Part shown: one piece after another, positions 51,445-54,916 of the stretch | How positions within the stretch are numbered: the first letter of the stretch is position 1 | How the letters are laid out: each line of letters opens with the position of its first letter | From: Lachnospiraceae bacterium | Lineage (GTDB): Bacteria; Bacillota; Clostridia; Lachnospirales; Lachnospiraceae | Assembly: GCA_016290595.1 (NCBI GenBank) | Contig: JAEEUR010000004.1 | Span: 1-54,916, forward strand | DNA length: 54,916 nucleotides | Reading direction: 5' to 3' | Made by a program: the position numbers and the translations under genes | Notes under the pieces: model-generated | Databases searched by the model: none | Told to the model about the DNA's origin: nothing | Seen by the model: the letters and a program-made list of their open reading frames with translations, nothing else

Positions 51445-52143
51445 TTATTTCTTTAACGCCCGCAGCCACTCGAAGCTGATCATATATCCTTCCTGCGGGT
51501 CCCACATTCCTACTTCCACTTTGTGCGTCGCCTGATTATTATTCAGGGGAAAGAAAGTATCCTCCCATTTTTGACATCTGTAAAGGAAGAAAATGTACTG
51601 CTCGCCAACTCTTAGCTCCGGGGTGCCTTCATAGGTACAGATCACGTCTTCCGTTTCTCCGCCCAGAGTCAGGACCTGAATCACACGGCCCGTCAATGCA
51701 TCATTCTTATAACTTTCCGTGACCATAACCTCCCAGACTGTCACAAGATCTTTGCGGGGGTCTTCTTCCTCTTTTATATCAATTCTCAGCGAACGCCACT
51801 CGCAGCTCTGTCCGACAACCGTGCCATATACGATTTCCGCAGCTGCCTCTGCCAGCTCCTCTCTGGAATTGTACCAGCGATAGCTTGCGGATCCTTTCAG
51901 GACGGTTTTTATTTTCTGCTGCTCCTGCGTTTTCTGAATGACGCCCAGAGCCGGATTTGAGCGCTCTTCTCCCAGATTCATTTCTCTGACAAGCGACGCC
52001 GCTGCTGCATTTTCTGCTGTCTGTACTGAATCGGCCTCATGCTTCTCCTGTATGTTTACTGTTTGCTTTGCCGTACATGCGCTAAGGGCCAAAGAAAGAA
52101 TCACGCCAAAAACGGCCAAAAATGCTTTCTTCTTCATGTTCAT
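51445..52143 (-). CDS. Lipoprotein with a 'GTVxG' surface domain
   Basis: A 232-residue protein. The signal ends in LSLALSAC (Cys about 23). A helical charged linker (about 25-80) precedes a beta domain from about 95. That domain has EIVYGTVVGQSCEWRS ... VWEVMVTESYKNDALTGRVIQVLTLGG ... LRVGEQYIFFLYR. The 'GTV.G ... VWEV.V ... G..YIFFL' pattern resembles the second domain of the 534-residue membrane protein at 24096-25700. The ATG at 52143 has AAAGGGA upstream. It stands in the middle of the cluster, between two small/large pairs. Function unknown. Confidence 0.78.
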   Translation of the reverse strand: MNMKKKAFLAVFGVILSLALSACTAKQTVNIQEKHEADSVQTAENAAAASLVREMNLGEERSNPALGVIQKTQEQQKIKTVLKGSASYRWYNSREELAEAAAEIVYGTVVGQSCEWRSLRIDIKEEEDPRKDLVTVWEVMVTESYKNDALTGRVIQVLTLGGETEDVICTYEGTPELRVGEQYIFFLYRCQKWEDTFFPLNNNQATHKVEVGMWDPQEGYMISFEWLRALKK

Positions 52144-52197
52144 GGTATCATCCCTTTCTGCTTCTGCCGTTAAAGAAGTTTGAATCATCAGATTCTT

Positions 52198-53517
52198 TCA
52201 CCGCGTCTGAATAGCCCACATTAATTCTTCCCGGAGCGTTCCGCCCGCCAAAGTATAATAGACCATCGTGGTCAATGCATGACCATTTTCGTCTTCCCAC
52301 TCATACTCATAATAAAGACCGTTTTCATCTCCGAACAAAGCACACAGGGCATGGTAATGCCACTTACTGTTCAGATCTGCCTGGAAATTCATAGAAACGG
52401 GGCCTTCATACAGTACGGTTCCATCCCATTTTCGAACAAGCACAATCGTATCAATGACGTCTTCCTTCATATTGTGGTTTGGCCCGACGCCGCTCGCAAT
52501 CAGGATCCCGTTTGAAAAATACAGCATATCGTATTTTTCCTGATTGGGGAGCAGGTCCTCTCTCGGCAGCAGCTCGCCGTCTTGCAGCTGGAACAGATGA
52601 TCATTCGTCACTCCGTTTTTCAGGAAGATCGTTCCGTCTTCCGTTTTCCAAATGGAATCCAGGCACAAGGAAAGTCCCTCTTTTGAAAGCACCTCCTGCA
52701 GCTCCCGTTTTTCCGTATCCCAACAGAGCAGTTGAGCACTGAATGTTTCTCCCTGACGGCTTGACAAAACAAACCATACTGATTTTTCTTCAAAAAACGG
52801 CATAACCTTAACCGATTCCCGGCCAGTGCGATCAAGAATCGTTACTGAATCCGTTCCGTCTATGGGGATCATCCTGACAGTCAGCCGAAGGAAAGGATCC
52901 GCCTGATCTACTTCTTCTTTTTGATGAACGGCATAAACAAAACCCTGATTCAGATAGGCATTATTGATTCCTTCCTGATAATAATCCCAATTCAGTTCCA
53001 GCCGGCGATCCGTGCCGTCAGGATTCATGCTGTAAACCCCTGGCACACCCCGGGTCTGCGGATCCGTTTTGACAACACCGACCCAGTACAGTCTGTTCTG
53101 ATACAAACTTAAACTGCTTTTGGGTACTGATCCGACATACGCATTGCACTGATCATTATTATGGAGGCACTCCGGTCTTCCGCAAAGAGGGCCGCCGATA
53201 TGGTTGGTTTTATCCCAGCCCATAATGAGTCCGCCGAAAAAAGGGATACTGTAAAGCGAATCTTCTGTTTCAATAAAGTTGCCGTTTAAGTATACCGCCC
53301 GGTTATCCAACGGCTGTTCTTTCAGCAGAACAATCGGACTCTGTTCGGCTGTCGCAGAAGCATCAGTATTAGTCTGCGTATTATTATCACCGGAAACAGC
53401 CGGCACTTCGGGAACCGGCTCTGTTGCTTCTCCTTGATAACCGCAGCCGCTTATGCAAAGGATCAGTATCAGGAAAAAGAGCATTCCTGTCCCGTATATA
53501 GTCTTTTTTGCCTGCAT
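52198..53517 (-). CDS. Large lipoprotein of the exported cluster (paralogue of the one at 49632-50990)
   Basis: A 439-residue protein. The signal ends in LCISGC (Cys about 25), followed by a Glu/Pro/Thr linker. A CGRPECLHNNDQCNAYVG motif lies near residue 115-132, matching the paralogue. Beta-rich repeats follow, with YWVGVVKTD, a 'DGTDRRLELNWDYY' block and the same C-terminal style. It starts 9 bases after the small secreted gene. No enzymatic motif is seen. Surface location is predicted. Confidence 0.8.
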   Translation of the reverse strand: MQAKKTIYGTGMLFFLILILCISGCGYQGEATEPVPEVPAVSGDNNTQTNTDASATAEQSPIVLLKEQPLDNRAVYLNGNFIETEDSLYSIPFFGGLIMGWDKTNHIGGPLCGRPECLHNNDQCNAYVGSVPKSSLSLYQNRLYWVGVVKTDPQTRGVPGVYSMNPDGTDRRLELNWDYYQEGINNAYLNQGFVYAVHQKEEVDQADPFLRLTVRMIPIDGTDSVTILDRTGRESVKVMPFFEEKSVWFVLSSRQGETFSAQLLCWDTEKRELQEVLSKEGLSLCLDSIWKTEDGTIFLKNGVTNDHLFQLQDGELLPREDLLPNQEKYDMLYFSNGILIASGVGPNHNMKEDVIDTIVLVRKWDGTVLYEGPVSMNFQADLNSKWHYHALCALFGDENGLYYEYEWEDENGHALTTMVYYTLAGGTLREELMWAIQTR

Positions 53518-53526
53518 AAAACACCC

Positions 53527-53952
53527 CTAGTTACTGGGCCAATATGTTTTTTTCAGCACAAGAGTCCGATTTACATTGTTATGAAACTCTGCTTTTGCAT
53601 ACGGCGATGACGGAATTGTCATCGAAGAGATTTCTGCCGACAAATACCCAAACGCATCGGCAGAATCCACCACCCCTCCGGTGGATGAAAGAAAAACAAT
53701 GTGAACATCACATCCTTCTATTGGCGCCCAAAAACTGATTTGATCGTTATCCACCAGTTGTATTCTTGCTTTTGTAATATGCGTGCTTAACGTAATCTCT
53801 CCGGTACAGACAGCATCCTTCTGGTAATATTGGTGTCGTTCATTAAAACTCCAGTCAGCGGCCAACACACTGTTAGCAATCCCTCCTATGCACAGCATTG
53901 CTAAAAGTAATCCGCGTAACTTAGCTCTCTTTGTTGCTTTGTTTTGCATCAT
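53527..53952 (-). CDS. Small secreted protein, first gene of the exported cluster
   Basis: A 141-residue protein. A signal peptide of about 31 residues ends in VLA-ADW. The mature part starts FNERHQYYQKDAVCTGEIT and has two Cys (VCTG and EGCDV). It is homologous in pattern to the 137-residue protein at 50995-51408. The ATG has GGAG 9 bases upstream, followed directly by a second in-frame ATG. It is transcribed away from the PadR operon. Function unknown. Confidence 0.78.
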   Translation of the reverse strand: MMQNKATKRAKLRGLLLAMLCIGGIANSVLAADWSFNERHQYYQKDAVCTGEITLSTHITKARIQLVDNDQISFWAPIEGCDVHIVFLSSTGGVVDSADAFGYLSAEISSMTIPSSPYAKAEFHNNVNRTLVLKKTYWPSN

Positions 53953-53973
53953 TATTTCGTTCTCCTCTCTTGT

Positions 53974-54086
53974 ACATGTTTACTACTTTCTATTTGTTCG
54001 TCTTTACCTTATCACAAATCATTGCCAAGGTCAACAGATGTATTAATATTTTATATATTGAATTGTTTTTACATATGTGTTATAGT
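53974..54086. promoter_or_regulatory. Divergent promoters of the exported cluster and padR, with ACAT palindromes
   Basis: Plus strand toward padR: -35 TTGAAT (54058-54063), 17-base spacer and extended -10 TGT TATAGT (54078-54086). Minus strand toward the secreted cluster: -35 TTGACC (54029-54034), 17-base spacer and extended -10 TGA TAAGGT (54006-54014). ACATGT (53974-53979) and ACATATGT (54071-54078) match the ATGT/ACAT half-sites often bound by PadR proteins, so PadR control of both sides is likely. Binding is inferred. Confidence 0.55.
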
Positions 54087-54119
54087 TTTATTTATCAATA
54101 AGGTTTAGGATTTTTCTCT

Positions 54120-54467
54120 ATGGGAACCTATGCAGCAAACATTTACAGAAAGGGTCTTCTGCCGCTGATCATCCTTTTGCTTCTGAAGGATCAGGATATG
54201 TACGGTTATCAGATGGTACGGGAATTGGATACCAGAACAGCCGGGAATATCACAACGCAGGAAGGCGCTTTATACCCTGTCCTTTATGCTCTATGTAAAA
54301 CCGGTTATGTTTCCGAACGGAAAGAGTTGGTAAAAGAGAGGCGTTTTCGTATAATGTACCATCTGGAGCCGGAGGGAGAACAATACCTGAAAGGACAGAT
54401 TGACGAGTATGAAAAGGTCGTTTCTGCCATGCAGGCGCTCATTAAACCGGCAAAGGAGACTTTATAA
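54120..54467 (+). CDS. PadR-family transcriptional regulator
   Basis: A 115-residue winged-helix regulator. PadR features are the N-terminal LPLIILLLLKDQDMYGYQMVRELD (about 14-37), ITTQEGALYPVLYALCKTGYV (recognition helix and wing region, about 44-64) and a C-terminal helix ending IKPAKETL. It is divergent from the exported cluster and followed 1 base later by a membrane protein gene. PadR proteins usually repress and respond to small molecules or envelope-stress compounds. The effector is unknown. Confidence 0.93.
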   Translation: MGTYAANIYRKGLLPLIILLLLKDQDMYGYQMVRELDTRTAGNITTQEGALYPVLYALCKTGYVSERKELVKERRFRIMYHLEPEGEQYLKGQIDEYEKVVSAMQALIKPAKETL

Positions 54468-54468
54468 A

Positions 54469-54867
54469 ATGAATGGATTAAGTAAATATAAAAAGAGAGT
54501 TTTTGCATGCCTGACATGTACCCGGGAAGAAAAAGAGTACTGCTTCTCACGTATAGCTGAAAGTCTAGGAGAGAACACCGATTGCAGCTTTGAAGAGCTT
54601 GTGGAGCGTTTCGGCGAACCCGAAACCGTTGCAGCTTCTTTTCTGGATAATCTTCCGGCAGAAAACAATATGAGCGCTATATCGACTGAAAGGCGAAACT
54701 CAGCCCGTTTTAAAAAAATTGTTTTCATTGTTATTGCAATGATTGTTTTCATTATCGTCTTCTTCTGCTTTTGGGATGCCAAAACGCGTGGCGGCGATAG
54801 TGTAATTGATGGGCCAACTATTATATCTTCCTGGGAAGATGCCAATAATACGAAAGGAGAAAACTGA
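54469..54867 (+). CDS. Small single-pass membrane protein co-transcribed with padR (DUF1700/DUF6120-like)
   Basis: A 132-residue protein. The N-terminal helical domain (LSKYKKRVFACLTCTREEKEYCFSRIAESLGEN, then FEELVERFGEPETVAASFLDNL) resembles DUF1700 / DUF6120 partners of PadR regulators. A hydrophobic helix follows (about 84-104, IVFIVIAMIVFIIVFFCFW), then a short exposed tail. The start lies 1 base after the padR stop. The partner proteins may transmit an envelope signal to PadR; that is inferred from the family. Confidence 0.82.
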   Translation: MNGLSKYKKRVFACLTCTREEKEYCFSRIAESLGENTDCSFEELVERFGEPETVAASFLDNLPAENNMSAISTERRNSARFKKIVFIVIAMIVFIIVFFCFWDAKTRGGDSVIDGPTIISSWEDANNTKGEN

Positions 54868-54869
54868 TT

Positions 54870-54916
54870 ATGAAAAAGGTTCTTATGTTTGTTTTGACAT
54901 GCAGCCTGTTATGTGC
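54870..54916 (+). CDS. Start of an exported protein gene, partial
   Basis: ATG at 54870 begins MKKVLMFVLTCSLLC and runs off the window. The basic start and hydrophobic core look like a signal peptide or lipoprotein signal. It follows the membrane protein by 2 bases and has AAAGGAGAAAAC upstream, so it is the third gene of the padR operon. The rest is not visible. Confidence 0.6.
   Translation, partial: MKKVLMFVLTCSLLC

Overview
The window looks like a chromosomal segment of a GC-rich Gram-positive anaerobe of the class Clostridia, probably related to Lachnospiraceae. The evidence is a str operon (rpsL-rpsG-fusA-tuf), the Firmicutes-type helicase-loading pair DnaD plus DnaC/DnaI-like ATPase, PyrR with a pyr-type leader, lipoproteins with clear lipoboxes, strong GGAGG ribosome binding sites, and a DUF6320 / acetyltransferase / hydrolase operon. 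No rRNA, tRNA, CRISPR array, transposase or phage gene was recognised. Species cannot be assigned from the sequence alone.

Layout. 1-6.2 kb: end of a DUF1801 gene, then a LysR regulator divergent from a redox operon (flavodoxin, aldo/keto reductase, NTF2-like lipoprotein, lipoprotein flavodoxin), an FMN reductase-like protein, a frameshifted and truncated EamA transporter, and a GNAT acetyltransferase. 6.5-11.2 kb: ceramidase-like hydrolase, MFS transporter, SGNH esterase and alpha/beta esterase, separated by bidirectional terminators. 11.6-20.1 kb: gapA, a heterodimeric ABC exporter with a membrane-anchored carboxylesterase, and prs. Two near-identical copies of a 115-bp structured repeat lie here. 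20.2-25.7 kb: dnaC-like and dnaD, murC, and an orphan anti-sigma-like membrane protein. 25.9-34.6 kb: IlvD/Edd dehydratase, GNAT, rRNA methyltransferase-like protein, hydrolase-membrane fusion, lipoprotein, CoA-transferase and LysR. 34.7-37.6 kb: the DUF6320 operon. 37.6-42.4 kb: the str operon. 42.5-49.5 kb: GT4 glycosyltransferase and GH31 glycosidase, then pyrR-uracil permease, then AlaX-like editing protein. 49.6-54.9 kb: a more AT-rich cluster of five exported proteins facing a PadR operon.

How the genes work together. Housekeeping blocks cover translation (str operon), primosome assembly (DnaD/DnaC), cell-wall synthesis (MurC), glycolysis (GapA), nucleotide supply (Prs, PyrR, UraA) and tRNA quality control (AlaX). 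Between them lie accessory hydrolases, transporters and envelope proteins. The least explained block is the right-end cluster. It holds two pairs of a small secreted protein plus a large lipoprotein, placed either side of a third lipoprotein, with a PadR regulator on the other strand.

Regulation visible in the sequence. Many promoters carry an extended -10 (TGn before TATAAT-like hexamers). The gapA and ABC-exporter promoters each contain a long inverted repeat centred just downstream of the -10, as expected for operators. The pyrR leader carries a terminator hairpin that fits PyrR attenuation. Most convergent gene pairs share bidirectional hairpin terminators.
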